64,000 nucleotides of DNA from AC-51 sp963749895. Lineage in GTDB: Bacteria; Actinomycetota; UBA4738; HRBIN12. The DNA is taken from the NCBI GenBank assembly GCA_963749895.1, contig CAVVOG010000003.1:186001-250000 (forward strand), read 5' to 3'. Position numbers and translations under genes: made by a program. Under the pieces are notes generated by a model. It saw nothing but the letters and a program-made list of their open reading frames with translations. It was not told the DNA's origin and searched no databases. Shown here one piece after another: positions 7,100 through 15,527 of the stretch. The first letter of the stretch is position 1. Every line of letters begins with the position of its first letter.

Positions 7100-8515
7100 G
7101 TGACGGATCCGACCTCCACCCGCTCGCATGGACGCCTGCTGCGCGCACTCGTGGCCGCCTCCGCGTCCCTGGCCCTCGTGATCGGCCTGGCGGTCGGCGT
7201 CTCGGCCGTCCGGTGGGTCCAGCTGGCGAACGTCGGTACCGTCGACACGTTCGCCCCCGTCGACCCCCAAGACGAAGCGACCCCCGAGGAGCCGGAGAGC
7301 CCCGGCGGGTGCGCGGACCGTCCCTGCAACTACCTCCTGCTCGGCAGTGACTCTCGCGCCACGCTGACGGAGGAAGAGCAGCAGGCGTGGGGGACGCAGG
7401 AGGACATCGGCGGCGAAGCCCGCGCCGACACGGTGATGCTGGTCCACACCGACCCCGGTCTGCAGAAGGCGATCATCCTGTCGTTCCCGCGGGACCTGTG
7501 GGTCCAGATCCCCGGCCTCGGATGGGGCAAGATCAACAGCGCGTTCGAAGGCGGGGTCAAGGGCGGCGGGCCGAGCCAGATGGCCCAGACGGTGGCGAAC
7601 CTGACCGGACTTCGGATCGACCACTTCCTCTACGTCGATCTGGCCGGTTTCCAGGACATCGTCGACACCCTCGGCGGGGTCGAGATGTGCCCGCCCGCGT
7701 ACCTGGCGGACCCGGCCACCGGCCGGATCACCGACCCGTTGACCAGCCTCGACATCGAGCCCGGCTGTCAGCGGTTCGACGGCGCCACGGCACTCGGATT
7801 CGTCCGGTCCCGCCACCTGCGGTGCGACTTCATCCCCGACTTCTCCCGGATCGGGCGCCAGCAGCAGTTCCTGCGCGCCGTGATCAACCAGATGGTGGCC
7901 CCGCAGCAGATCGCGAAGGCCCCCGCGCTCGTCGAGCCGGTCCTGGAGAACATGCGCCGCGACAAGGGGCTCCGTCCGGCCGAGCTCGTCTACCTCGTCG
8001 GACAGCTGCGCGGCATCACGACCGGGGCCGCCGAGTTCCGTGCCGTCCCCGGCACGCCGGGGTGGGCCGGCGAGCTCTCGGTCGTGCGGATGGACCCGAG
8101 CGCCGAGAAGATCTTCCGCGCGATCCGGGCCGGGACCCCGATCGCCGACGTGGGACTCCAGCTGGTGAGCACGCCGCCGTCGGAGGCGAACATCACTACC
8201 GCGGTGGTGGACGCCTCCTCGGGTGGTGCGGCCGCGGACGCCGCAGCCCTGCTCTCGGGGGCCGGCTTCGACGTGTCGCCGGGCACCTGGCCGGCGTCTC
8301 GGCTCCCGAAGCGCGTCCAGGGAGCCGCGATCGTCTACGCGCCCGGTGAGGACGCGAAGGCGCAGGTCGTGCTCCGGTACTTCCCGGGGCTCAAGGTCCT
8401 CGAGGCACCGAAGCTGCAGGACGCGGACGTGGCTGTGGTGATCCCGGCCGGATGGACCCCGCAGCCTCCCGCCGACGGCGGCGTGGCGACGGAGTGTCCG
8501 GACCCCACGCCGTAG
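7100..8515 (+). CDS. LytR-CpsA-Psr (LCP) family glycopolymer ligase
   Basis: 471 residues: a short cytosolic N terminus, one membrane anchor (about residues 13-36), an extracytoplasmic LCP domain (about 75-270) and a LytR_C domain (about 360-450). The LCP domain shows NYLLLGSDSR, the conserved ARADTVMLVH and SFPRDLWVQIP strands, and the Arg-rich GFVRSRH...DFSRIGRQQQF motif that contacts the polyprenyl diphosphate. These enzymes attach glycopolymers to peptidoglycan (arabinogalactan in mycobacteria, teichoic acids in Firmicutes). It heads a polysaccharide locus and occupies the position of Rv3267 in M. tuberculosis. The frame is open far upstream, but GTG 7100 fits the leaderless promoter. Confidence 0.92.
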   Translation: MTDPTSTRSHGRLLRALVAASASLALVIGLAVGVSAVRWVQLANVGTVDTFAPVDPQDEATPEEPESPGGCADRPCNYLLLGSDSRATLTEEEQQAWGTQEDIGGEARADTVMLVHTDPGLQKAIILSFPRDLWVQIPGLGWGKINSAFEGGVKGGGPSQMAQTVANLTGLRIDHFLYVDLAGFQDIVDTLGGVEMCPPAYLADPATGRITDPLTSLDIEPGCQRFDGATALGFVRSRHLRCDFIPDFSRIGRQQQFLRAVINQMVAPQQIAKAPALVEPVLENMRRDKGLRPAELVYLVGQLRGITTGAAEFRAVPGTPGWAGELSVVRMDPSAEKIFRAIRAGTPIADVGLQLVSTPPSEANITTAVVDASSGGAAADAAALLSGAGFDVSPGTWPASRLPKRVQGAAIVYAPGEDAKAQVVLRYFPGLKVLEAPKLQDADVAVVIPAGWTPQPPADGGVATECPDPTP

Positions 8516-8525
8516 CCCCAGCCCC

Positions 8526-8531
8526 TAGACT
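8526..8531 (+). promoter_or_regulatory. -10 box of nucleotidyltransferase gene (leaderless)
   Basis: TAGACT, then 7 nt, then ATG 8539, directly after the LCP stop codon. There is no Shine-Dalgarno sequence. Confidence 0.6.
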
Positions 8532-8538
8532 GCGCGCC

Positions 8539-9597
8539 ATGCGCGCGCTCGTGCTCTCGGGCGGGGAGGGCTCCCGGCTGCGACCCCTCACGCACACGAA
8601 CGCCAAGCAACTGATACCGATCGCCGGAGCCCCGATCCTGTTCCACGGGCTCGAGGCGATCCGCGCCGCGGGGCTCACCGAGGTCGGGATCGTCGTCGGG
8701 CACACGGGCGACGAGGTCCGAGCGGCGGTGGGTGACGGTGCGGCCTGGGGGATGCGCATCACGTACATCCAGCAGGAGGCGCCGCTGGGGATCGCGCACG
8801 CCGTGACCACAGCGGCCGACTTCGTCCGCGGCGAGCCCTTCCTCTTGTACCTGGGCGACAACGTGCTGCTGGAGGGTGTCTCTCGGTTCGTTCGCGAGTT
8901 CGACAGGACGCGCCCCGACGCACAGATCCTCTTGACGCGGGTGGACGAGCCCGAGCATTTCGGGGTCGCCGTCCTCGACGGCGAGCGCGTGGTCCGGCTC
9001 GTGGAGAAGCCGAAGGAGTACGTGAGCGACATCGCCCTGGTCGGCGTGTACCTGTTCGACGACTCGATCCTGGAGGCGTGCGCGAGCCTCGAGCCCTCCT
9101 GGCGCGGCGAGTACGAGATCACCGAAGCGATCCAGTGGCTGATCGATCACGGCAGGACGGTTCGCGCCGAGCTGGTCGACGGGTGGTGGAAGGACACGGG
9201 CCGCCCGGAGGATCTCCTCGACGCCAACCGCGCGATGCTGTCCGTGGGCACGGGCGCGGTCGAGGGTGAGCTCGACGACGATTGCGAGATCGTGGGGACC
9301 GTCCGGGTCGCGGCTGGGACCCGGGTCGAGCGCAGCCGCTTGATCGGGCCGCTCGTCGTCGGCCCCGACTGCACGATCCGGGATTCCGTGATCGGGCCCG
9401 ACGTGTCGATCGAAGCCGGATGCCGGGTCGACGGGAGCACGGTACGGGACTCGATCCTCATGGCAGGGTGCCGCGTGACGGATGTCTCAGGCCTGAGCGG
9501 TTCGATCCTGGGTCGCAACGTCGAGGTCTGCCACTCGGGATCTGCGGGGGTGCATCGCCTGATCGTCGGGGACCAGAGCCGGGTCGAGGTCGACTGA
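8539..9597 (+). CDS. rmlA: Glucose-1-phosphate thymidylyltransferase, long (StrD-like) form
   Basis: 352 residues. The N-terminal nucleotidyltransferase domain begins MRALVLSGGEGSRLRPLT, the dNTP-binding loop, and contains YLGDNVLL and VEKPKEYVSDIALVGVYLF. The C-terminal ~110 residues form hexapeptide-type repeats (CTIRDSVIGPDVSIEAGC), as in the long StrD/RfbA class. It converts dTTP and glucose-1-phosphate to dTDP-glucose, the first step towards dTDP-rhamnose or another dTDP-deoxysugar. The rmlB and rmlD genes follow within 2.3 kb, supporting this pathway. A second pyrophosphorylase is at 20338. Confidence 0.85.
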   Translation: MRALVLSGGEGSRLRPLTHTNAKQLIPIAGAPILFHGLEAIRAAGLTEVGIVVGHTGDEVRAAVGDGAAWGMRITYIQQEAPLGIAHAVTTAADFVRGEPFLLYLGDNVLLEGVSRFVREFDRTRPDAQILLTRVDEPEHFGVAVLDGERVVRLVEKPKEYVSDIALVGVYLFDDSILEACASLEPSWRGEYEITEAIQWLIDHGRTVRAELVDGWWKDTGRPEDLLDANRAMLSVGTGAVEGELDDDCEIVGTVRVAAGTRVERSRLIGPLVVGPDCTIRDSVIGPDVSIEAGCRVDGSTVRDSILMAGCRVTDVSGLSGSILGRNVEVCHSGSAGVHRLIVGDQSRVEVD

Positions 9598-9600
9598 GCC

Positions 9601-10761
9601 GTGCGGATCGTGATCGACGCCCGGGCCGCGGTCGATCCCCGTCCCACGGGGGTCGGCGTCTACGCGCGCGAGATGGTGCGACGCCTCCCCCTCGCGGACC
9701 CGGCGATCCGCTTCACCGCCTGGTACGTGCACGGGCGGGGTCTGTGGCGACACACGCGGTTCTTCGACGACGTCCGGGCGCCGAACCTGCGAGAGCGGCC
9801 GTTGAAGTTGCCGAGTCGGATCGTCGAACCGATGGCGAACCGGTTGGGCGTCCCGCGCGTCGAGTGGTCCGCCGGGACGTTCGACGCCCTGCTCGCCACG
9901 AACTTCCTCCCACCGGCCACCGCCAGCGATGCCGTCGTCATGGCCGTGCACGACCTTGCGTTCGAGGTGCTCGGCGAGGGCATGGCAGCCCATCTGAGCG
10001 ATCGATGGCGTCGGATCCTCGACCGCCGGCTCGGACGGGCGGCGGCCGTCGTCGTTCCCTCGACGAGCACCCGCGACGATCTGATCGCCGGGCATCCCAT
10101 CGACCCCGCGAAGGTCCACGTCGTCCCGCTCGGCGTGGACGTCGACGCGTTCGCGCCGCCTCCGCCGACGGCGGTCGGCGAGGTCCGCGATCGTTTCGGG
10201 ATCGACCGGCCGTACGCGCTGTTCGTCGGTGGGGTGGATCCGCGGAAGAACCTGGATGCGCTCGTGCGGGCGTTCGTGACGCTGGAGAGCGGCACGCAGC
10301 TCGTGATCGCGGGGGGCGCCGTGCGGTGGAACCCCGAGGCCGACGAGCGGCTCGATGCGTTCCTGGGCACGCTCGGCCCGGAGATCCGCGAGCGCATCGT
10401 CCGCACGGGATGGGTGAGCGATCCCGACAAGGTCGCGCTGCTGGCGGGAGCGACCCTGCTCGCGTACCCCTCGCTCTATGAGGGGTTCGGCTTCCCGGTC
10501 CTGGAGGCCTTCGCGGCCGGCGTGCCGGTCCTGACGTCGTCGAGCTCCTCGTTGCCGGAGGTGGCGGGCGATGCTGCGGTCCTCGTCGACCCGCACGACG
10601 AGGGTGCGATCGCCTCGGGGCTGGCCGAGCTGTTCGGCGATGCCGACCTCCGAGGGGTCCTGTCGGCGGCAGGGCTCGTACGGGCTGCAAGCTTCACGTG
10701 GGAGCGGTGCGCCCGAGCCACGCTCGACGTCCTGCAGGGCGCGGCGGAGACCGCTCGCTAG
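9601..10761 (+). CDS. Glycosyltransferase, GT4 family
   Basis: 386 residues in a GT-B fold. The N-terminal MRIVIDARAAVDPRPTGVGVYAREMV is typical of GT4 enzymes whose acceptor site faces a membrane lipid or polysaccharide. The C-terminal donor domain carries FVGGVDPRKNLDALVRAF, and YPSLYEGFGFPVLEAFAAGVPVLTS with the conserved E(x7)E motif. It probably transfers a sugar (mannose, rhamnose or similar) to a growing surface polysaccharide; donor and acceptor cannot be assigned. GTG start at 9601, 3 nt after the rmlA stop. Its TAG stop doubles as the start of the TAGACT box ahead of rmlB. Confidence 0.88.
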   Translation: MRIVIDARAAVDPRPTGVGVYAREMVRRLPLADPAIRFTAWYVHGRGLWRHTRFFDDVRAPNLRERPLKLPSRIVEPMANRLGVPRVEWSAGTFDALLATNFLPPATASDAVVMAVHDLAFEVLGEGMAAHLSDRWRRILDRRLGRAAAVVVPSTSTRDDLIAGHPIDPAKVHVVPLGVDVDAFAPPPPTAVGEVRDRFGIDRPYALFVGGVDPRKNLDALVRAFVTLESGTQLVIAGGAVRWNPEADERLDAFLGTLGPEIRERIVRTGWVSDPDKVALLAGATLLAYPSLYEGFGFPVLEAFAAGVPVLTSSSSSLPEVAGDAAVLVDPHDEGAIASGLAELFGDADLRGVLSAAGLVRAASFTWERCARATLDVLQGAAETAR

Positions 10762-10764
10762 ACT
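10759..10764 (+). promoter_or_regulatory. -10 box ahead of rmlB overlapping a stop codon
   Basis: TAGACT whose first three bases are the stop codon of the upstream glycosyltransferase. The probable leader of about 25 nt contains the GGAGGT Shine-Dalgarno sequence (10782-10787) of rmlB. Confidence 0.45.
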
Positions 10765-10792
10765 CGCTCGCGTCCCGACACGGAGGTCTCCC

Positions 10793-11797
10793 ACGAGCGC
10801 GTCCACGCACGTCCTGGTCACTGGCGGCGCCGGCTTCATCGGATCACATCTGGTCGACCTGCTCCTGGAGGATCCCGGGCGGCGCGTCACCGTGCTCGAC
10901 CGGCTGTCCGCCGGGGGCTCGCGGATGAATCTGGAGCAGCACGTCGGCGACGACCGACTTCGGCTGATCGTCGCCGACGTGAACGATGCCAGCGTCGTCG
11001 GTGGGCTCGTGGCCGAGGCCGACGCGGTCGTCCACGCCGCCGCTGAGTCCCACGTCGACCGCTCGATCGACGACCCCCGCGGTTTCTTCGTCACGAACGT
11101 GATGGGGACCCAGACCGTCCTGGAGGCCGTGCGGGCCACGGGACGCCGGATGTTGATGATCTCGACCGACGAGGTCTACGGCTCGGGCGACCCGGCCGGC
11201 GGGTCGTTCGGCGAGGATCACCCTATGCGCCCACGGTCCCCGTACGCGGCGAGCAAGGCTGCCGCCGATCTCGCCTGCCAGGCCTACGCGGTCACGTACG
11301 GTGTCGACGTCACGGTCGTTCGGGGGACGAACGCCTACGGCCCGCGCCAGATCGAGCGCGTGGTCCCCACCTACGCGATCTGCGCGCTCGAGGGCACGCC
11401 GGTGCCGGTCTACGGCCGGGGGGAGCAGCGTCGGGAGTTCCTCCACGTCCGCGACTGGGTCCGCGCCGCGATCGTCGCGCTCGAGGGCGGCGAGCCGGGA
11501 GTGCTCTACAACATCGGGGCCGGCACGGAGCTGTCGAACCTCGAGCTCGCCGAGCGGATCGTGTCGCTCGCCGACGCCTCACGCGACCTGATCGCCTTCG
11601 TCCCCGACCGGCCGGGGCACGACTTCCGCTACGGCGTGTCGGCCGATCGGCTGCTCGCGCTGGGATGGGAACCCGAGGTCACGTTCGAGGACGGACTGGC
11701 GGAGACCGTGGCGTGGTACCGGGACCACCGAGCGTGGCTCATCCGGGCGCACGAGGTTGAGGTCGTGACCGCGCCGCGCGCAGGAGGGGACGCGTGA
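10793..11797 (+). CDS. rmlB: dTDP-glucose 4,6-dehydratase
   Basis: About 334 residues of extended short-chain dehydrogenase fold: VLVTGGAGFIGSHL (NAD+ binding), catalytic STDEVYGS and YAAS.K (YxxxK), and RGTNAYGPRQ.ERVVP. It removes water from dTDP-glucose to give dTDP-4-keto-6-deoxyglucose, as in RmlB. The start is odd. The homology begins at about THVLVTGG, yet no ATG, GTG or TTG lies nearby in frame. A strong GGAGGT (10782-10787) is exactly 5 nt upstream of ACG 10793, giving a protein starting at (M)SASTHVLV. Either this is a non-canonical ACG start or an ATG was misread. The stop overlaps the rmlD GTG. Confidence 0.85.
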   Translation, partial: TSASTHVLVTGGAGFIGSHLVDLLLEDPGRRVTVLDRLSAGGSRMNLEQHVGDDRLRLIVADVNDASVVGGLVAEADAVVHAAAESHVDRSIDDPRGFFVTNVMGTQTVLEAVRATGRRMLMISTDEVYGSGDPAGGSFGEDHPMRPRSPYAASKAAADLACQAYAVTYGVDVTVVRGTNAYGPRQIERVVPTYAICALEGTPVPVYGRGEQRREFLHVRDWVRAAIVALEGGEPGVLYNIGAGTELSNLELAERIVSLADASRDLIAFVPDRPGHDFRYGVSADRLLALGWEPEVTFEDGLAETVAWYRDHRAWLIRAHEVEVVTAPRAGGDA

Positions 11798-12624
11798 GGA
11801 TCGTCGTGACGGGCGCGGGCGGCGGCTTGGGGTCTGCCCTGGTCGCACGGCTCCCCGGGCACCACGACGTGATCGCGCTCGCTCGCGCCGATCTCGACGT
11901 CGGCGACCACGACGCCGTGATGCGCACGATCGTCCCGCTGCGACCGGAGGCGGTCCTCAACGCGGCGGCCTTCACGCAGGTCGACGCGAACGAGACTGAC
12001 CACGGCAGAGCGTTCCGGGACAACGCCCAGGGTCCCCACTCGCTGGCGCTCGCTGCGCACGCGTGCGACGCCGCCCTCCTGCACGTGTCGACGGACTACG
12101 TCTTCGACGGCACGAAGGGCGCCCCATACGACGAGACGGACGAACCGCGTCCGCTCAGCGTCTACGGGTGTGCGAAGCTCGCGGGGGAGCGGTTCGTCCG
12201 CCAGACGCTCCGTGAGCACATGATCGTGCGGGTCGGGTACGTGTTCGGGAGCGGACGCGACTACCTGAGCGGACAGGTCGAGGCGCTGCGCCGTGGCGGG
12301 TCGGCGGCAGGCCTCGAGGACCGCATCGGAACCCCCACGTGCGTCGACGATCTCGCCGACCGATTGCTGCCGCTGCTGCTGACGCACCGGTGGGGCACCT
12401 ACCACCTGGCCGGTCCCGAGACCGCATCGTGGTATCAGGTCCTGCTGCGCTGCAAGGAGATCGGGGGATTCCCGGGTCCGGTCGTGGGGCAGCGTGCCGA
12501 CGAGCTGAGCCTGCCGGCCCCTCGGCCCGTGGCGTCGGCGCTGACGAGCGTGTTCGTGGAGAACCTGTCCGTTCCGGCCTTCCCGCCCCTGGACGACGCC
12601 CTCGCTCGCGTGGTGAACCGCTAG
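11794..12624 (+). CDS. rmlD: dTDP-4-dehydrorhamnose reductase
   Basis: 276 residues. MRIVVTGAGGGLGSALV is the NAD(P)H-binding loop. LNAAAFTQVDANETD, HVSTDYVFDG and SVYGCAKLAGE (YxxxK) are hallmark RmlD motifs. It reduces dTDP-4-keto-L-rhamnose to dTDP-L-rhamnose, the last step of the pathway. GTG start overlapping the rmlB stop (GTGA). The epimerase gene rmlC, required between the rmlB and rmlD steps, is not in this window and must lie elsewhere if rhamnose is made. The TAG stop forms the start of the next gene's -10 box. Confidence 0.9.
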   Translation: MRIVVTGAGGGLGSALVARLPGHHDVIALARADLDVGDHDAVMRTIVPLRPEAVLNAAAFTQVDANETDHGRAFRDNAQGPHSLALAAHACDAALLHVSTDYVFDGTKGAPYDETDEPRPLSVYGCAKLAGERFVRQTLREHMIVRVGYVFGSGRDYLSGQVEALRRGGSAAGLEDRIGTPTCVDDLADRLLPLLLTHRWGTYHLAGPETASWYQVLLRCKEIGGFPGPVVGQRADELSLPAPRPVASALTSVFVENLSVPAFPPLDDALARVVNR

Positions 12625-12627
12625 GCT
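12622..12627 (+). promoter_or_regulatory. -10 box overlapping the rmlD stop codon (leaderless)
   Basis: TAGGCT, whose TAG is the rmlD stop, followed by 8 nt and ATG 12636. Confidence 0.6.
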
Positions 12628-12635
12628 GGGGCCCG

Positions 12636-14054
12636 ATGCGGACCCGTCGCGTCCTCGCCGCCGCCGCCGCGTTCCTCGCCGTTCTCGCCGTGGTGGTCGC
12701 CGCCCGCGCGCCGCTGGGTGGGCCGACCTCGCCGGTCGCGAGCGCCTCGCCCGAGCCCGGGACGGTCGACCCCGAGACCGGCCAGCACCTGTTCTCCCCG
12801 CCGGACCCGGTGAGCGCGCCGCTGCCCGAGATGGTCGATGCGACCGTGTTCGACACCCGATGGCCGATCAAACACGTCGTGTTCGTGCTCATGGAGAACC
12901 GCAGCTTCGACCACGTGTTCGGGACGTTCCCCGGAGCCGACGGGGTGACCGTGGGGATGGACAAGGGGGTCGAGCGGCCGCTCACCCGCGCCGAGACGCA
13001 CCGTGCCCACGACCTGCCCCACTGCTACAACTGCAACGTCGCGTCGATCAACGGCGGCAAGATGGACGGCTTCAACCAGACCGAGTACGCGGATCTCTAC
13101 GCCTACACCCAGTTCGAAGAGGAGCAGATCCAGCCGTACTGGAACTGGGCCGAGGAGTACGTGCTGGCGGATCGGTTCTTCGCCTCCGCGGTGGGGCCGT
13201 CCTTCCCGAACCACCTGTACTCGATCGCCGCGACCTCCGGAGGCGCCCTCGACAACTCCTGGCAGCCGTTCCCGAGGCTGCGTGAACAGCAGGAGCAGGG
13301 GTACGCGAAGTCGTGGGGCTGCGACATCGCCCAGGGCGGGTTCGTCGAGATCATCGACCCTGAGGGCTTCCTCGTGAAGGTGCATCCGTGCTTCGACTTC
13401 CAGACCGAGGGCGACCTGCTGAACGAGGCCGGGATCCCCTGGGCCTACTACGCGGCCACGAACACCCAGCTCGGCTACATCTGGTCCGCCTACGCGGCCC
13501 TCGATCGCTACCGCAACGACCCCGAGCTGTGGGCACGGCACATGCGGCCGATCGACGATGTCGTGCGCGACATCGAAGCGAACCGCCTGCCGCCGGTCTC
13601 GTGGGTGACGCCGCGGTTCCAGCTCTCCCAGCACCCCGAGTACAGCTGGTGCTGGGGCATGAACTGGTCGGTCGAGGTCGTCAACTCGATCATGGAGAGC
13701 CCGATCTGGAAGGACACCCTGATCGTGCTGACGTGGGACGACTTCGGCGGGTACTACGACCACGAACCGCCGATCGTGCTGGACGACTTCGGTCTGGGCG
13801 TGCGGGTCCCGACCCTGCTGATCAGCCCGTACGCGAAACGCGGGTTCATCGACTCGACGACGTACGAGTTCTCGAGCGTCCTGCGGTTCATCGAGGACAA
13901 CTGGGGACTCACGCAGCTCACGCGCCGCGATCGGATCGCGGACAACCTCACGAAGGCGCTCGACTTCACGCAGCGACCCCGCAAGCCCGCGCCTCAGCCC
14001 CTCTCGACCGAGTGCACCGGCCCGATCTGGGACCCTCCGCCCCCAGCCGAGTAG
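12636..14054 (+). CDS. Secreted phosphoesterase (phospholipase C / acid phosphatase family)
   Basis: 472 residues with an N-terminal signal peptide or anchor (RRVLAAAAAFLAVLAVVVAARA). The mature part is a phosphoesterase-family domain: IKHVVFVLMENRSFDHVFG (metal and nucleophile region), GPSFPNHLYSIAATSGG, LIVLTWDDFGGYYDH and GVRVPTLLISPYAKRGFIDST. Bacterial relatives include non-haemolytic phospholipases C and AcpA-type acid phosphatases; the true substrate (phospholipid, phosphate ester or polyprenyl phosphate) cannot be told. A CYNCN motif near residue 130 may form a disulfide or bind metal. It is transcribed from its own leaderless promoter. Confidence 0.85.
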   Translation: MRTRRVLAAAAAFLAVLAVVVAARAPLGGPTSPVASASPEPGTVDPETGQHLFSPPDPVSAPLPEMVDATVFDTRWPIKHVVFVLMENRSFDHVFGTFPGADGVTVGMDKGVERPLTRAETHRAHDLPHCYNCNVASINGGKMDGFNQTEYADLYAYTQFEEEQIQPYWNWAEEYVLADRFFASAVGPSFPNHLYSIAATSGGALDNSWQPFPRLREQQEQGYAKSWGCDIAQGGFVEIIDPEGFLVKVHPCFDFQTEGDLLNEAGIPWAYYAATNTQLGYIWSAYAALDRYRNDPELWARHMRPIDDVVRDIEANRLPPVSWVTPRFQLSQHPEYSWCWGMNWSVEVVNSIMESPIWKDTLIVLTWDDFGGYYDHEPPIVLDDFGLGVRVPTLLISPYAKRGFIDSTTYEFSSVLRFIEDNWGLTQLTRRDRIADNLTKALDFTQRPRKPAPQPLSTECTGPIWDPPPPAE

Positions 14055-14080
14055 TCGCAGACCGGGGTTCGGACCACTGG

Positions 14081-14086
14081 TAGGCT
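14081..14086 (+). promoter_or_regulatory. -10 box of 14095 gene (leaderless)
   Basis: TAGGCT, 8 nt, ATG 14095; no Shine-Dalgarno sequence. Confidence 0.6.
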
Positions 14087-14094
14087 TCGCCGCG

Positions 14095-14481
14095 ATGGCC
14101 ACGCAGACCGAGCACGACCCCGGGTACGTGGCGCTCAGCCGGCACCTGTACTGGGCCCTCGAAGCCGGCTCGGGCCAGGCGTTCGGCGCCCGGTACGCTC
14201 GCGAGCAGCTGATGGCCTTCGCGTGGCGGATGCGGGTCGACGAGGGTCTCCCGGTGCCGACGGGCGAGGCCTACCTGACCTCGCACCAGACGTGGCGCCG
14301 CCGCTGGAAGTCGCTGGTGTTCCGCGCGACGCGCTTCGCGTTCCGCCGGTACGACCGCCTGTTCGGTGAACTCGCCGACCTCACGGCGGGCCTGGCCGAG
14401 CGGGTCGTCGAGCTCGAGGTCGAGACCGAGCATCTGCGTGAGAAGCTCGCGAGGTACGAGGGCGAAGGCGGGTCGCGATGA
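14095..14481 (+). CDS. Small coiled-coil protein of unknown function in glycosyltransferase operon
   Basis: 128 residues with no signal peptide or transmembrane helix. The middle is rich in Arg, Trp and aromatic residues (HQTWRRRWKSLVFRATRFAFRRYDRL), and the last ~35 residues are a Leu/Glu heptad pattern typical of a short coiled coil. No family was recognised. It is the first gene of a three-gene run (ATGA overlaps at 14478 and 15524) with two glycosyltransferases, so it may be an adaptor or acceptor-binding partner for them. That role is inferred only from position. Confidence 0.75.
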   Translation: MATQTEHDPGYVALSRHLYWALEAGSGQAFGARYAREQLMAFAWRMRVDEGLPVPTGEAYLTSHQTWRRRWKSLVFRATRFAFRRYDRLFGELADLTAGLAERVVELEVETEHLREKLARYEGEGGSR

Positions 14482-15527
14482 GGATCGCCGTCCTGCACCC
14501 CCAGACGTCGTTCGTGCGCGGCGGCGCCGAGATCCACACGGAGGCGCTCGTGCGCGCGCTGAAGGCCGCCGGGCACGAGGCGGAGATGGTCACGATCGCC
14601 GGCAAGTGGTACCCGGCCGACGAGCTCGCCCACCAGATGGCGGTGTGGCGGAGCTTCGACTGCAGCGAGTCGAACGGCATGACGATCGACGCCGTGATCC
14701 CGTTGAAGTTCCCCGCCTACCTCACGCCGCACGACCGCAAGATCGTATGGCTGATCCACCAGCACCGGTCCGCGTACGAGCTGTACGACCATCCCGAGTA
14801 CGGGGACCTCGTGGTCCAGGAGACCGGCCCGGGGGTCCGTGACCTGATCCACCAGGCCGACCGCGTCGCCCTCACCGAGGCGGCACGGGTCTTCACGAAC
14901 TCCCGCAACGTGAAGGACCGCCTGTGGGACTCGCTGCGGATCCCCGCCGAGGTCCTCTACCACCCCTCGCCGGTGACCGAGGTGCTGCTCGAGCAGACCC
15001 CCGGCCCCTACGGCGACTACCTGGTCTACCCGAGCCGGTTCGAGGTGCTGAAGCGGCAGGCGCTCGCGATCGAGGCGATGAGTCACGTGAGCTCAGACGT
15101 GAAGCTCGTGCTCGTGGGCCGCGGCCCGGACGAGCGGAAGCTCCGCGACCAGATCCAGGACCTCGGTCTGGCCGATCGGGTCCGGATCGAGGTGGGCGTG
15201 TCCGACGAACGTCTCCACGAGCTGTACCTGGGCGCCTGCGGGGTGTTCAACGGCCCGTTCGACGAGGACTACGGGTACGTGACCCTGGAGGGGATGGCAG
15301 CCCGCCGCCCGGTCGTCACGCTCGCGGATGCCGGGGGTCCGCTCGAGTTCGTGACGGACGACGAGACCGGCTACGTGCGCGATCCCGATCCCAAAGCGAT
15401 CGCCGAGGCCTTCGACCGTTGCCGCCGCGACCCGCAGGCGGGGCAGCGGATGGGCACCGCTGGGTACGAGCTGATCCGCGACACCGTGCCGACCTGGCCG
15501 GAGGTCGTCGCGCGCCTGCTCGAATGA
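14478..15527 (+). CDS. Glycosyltransferase, GT4 family
   Basis: 349 residues. MRIAVLHPQTSFVRGGAEIHTEALVRAL is the acceptor-domain start of GT4 enzymes. The donor domain shows YPSRFEVLKRQALAIEAM, LVGRGPDERKLRD and NGPFDEDYGYVTLEGMAARRPVVTL, with the E(x7)E-like motif. It should use a nucleotide-activated sugar and a lipid-linked or protein-linked acceptor at the cytoplasmic face. The start overlaps the stop of the coiled-coil gene and its own stop overlaps the next glycosyltransferase start, so the three are translationally coupled. Confidence 0.88.
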   Translation: MRIAVLHPQTSFVRGGAEIHTEALVRALKAAGHEAEMVTIAGKWYPADELAHQMAVWRSFDCSESNGMTIDAVIPLKFPAYLTPHDRKIVWLIHQHRSAYELYDHPEYGDLVVQETGPGVRDLIHQADRVALTEAARVFTNSRNVKDRLWDSLRIPAEVLYHPSPVTEVLLEQTPGPYGDYLVYPSRFEVLKRQALAIEAMSHVSSDVKLVLVGRGPDERKLRDQIQDLGLADRVRIEVGVSDERLHELYLGACGVFNGPFDEDYGYVTLEGMAARRPVVTLADAGGPLEFVTDDETGYVRDPDPKAIAEAFDRCRRDPQAGQRMGTAGYELIRDTVPTWPEVVARLLE

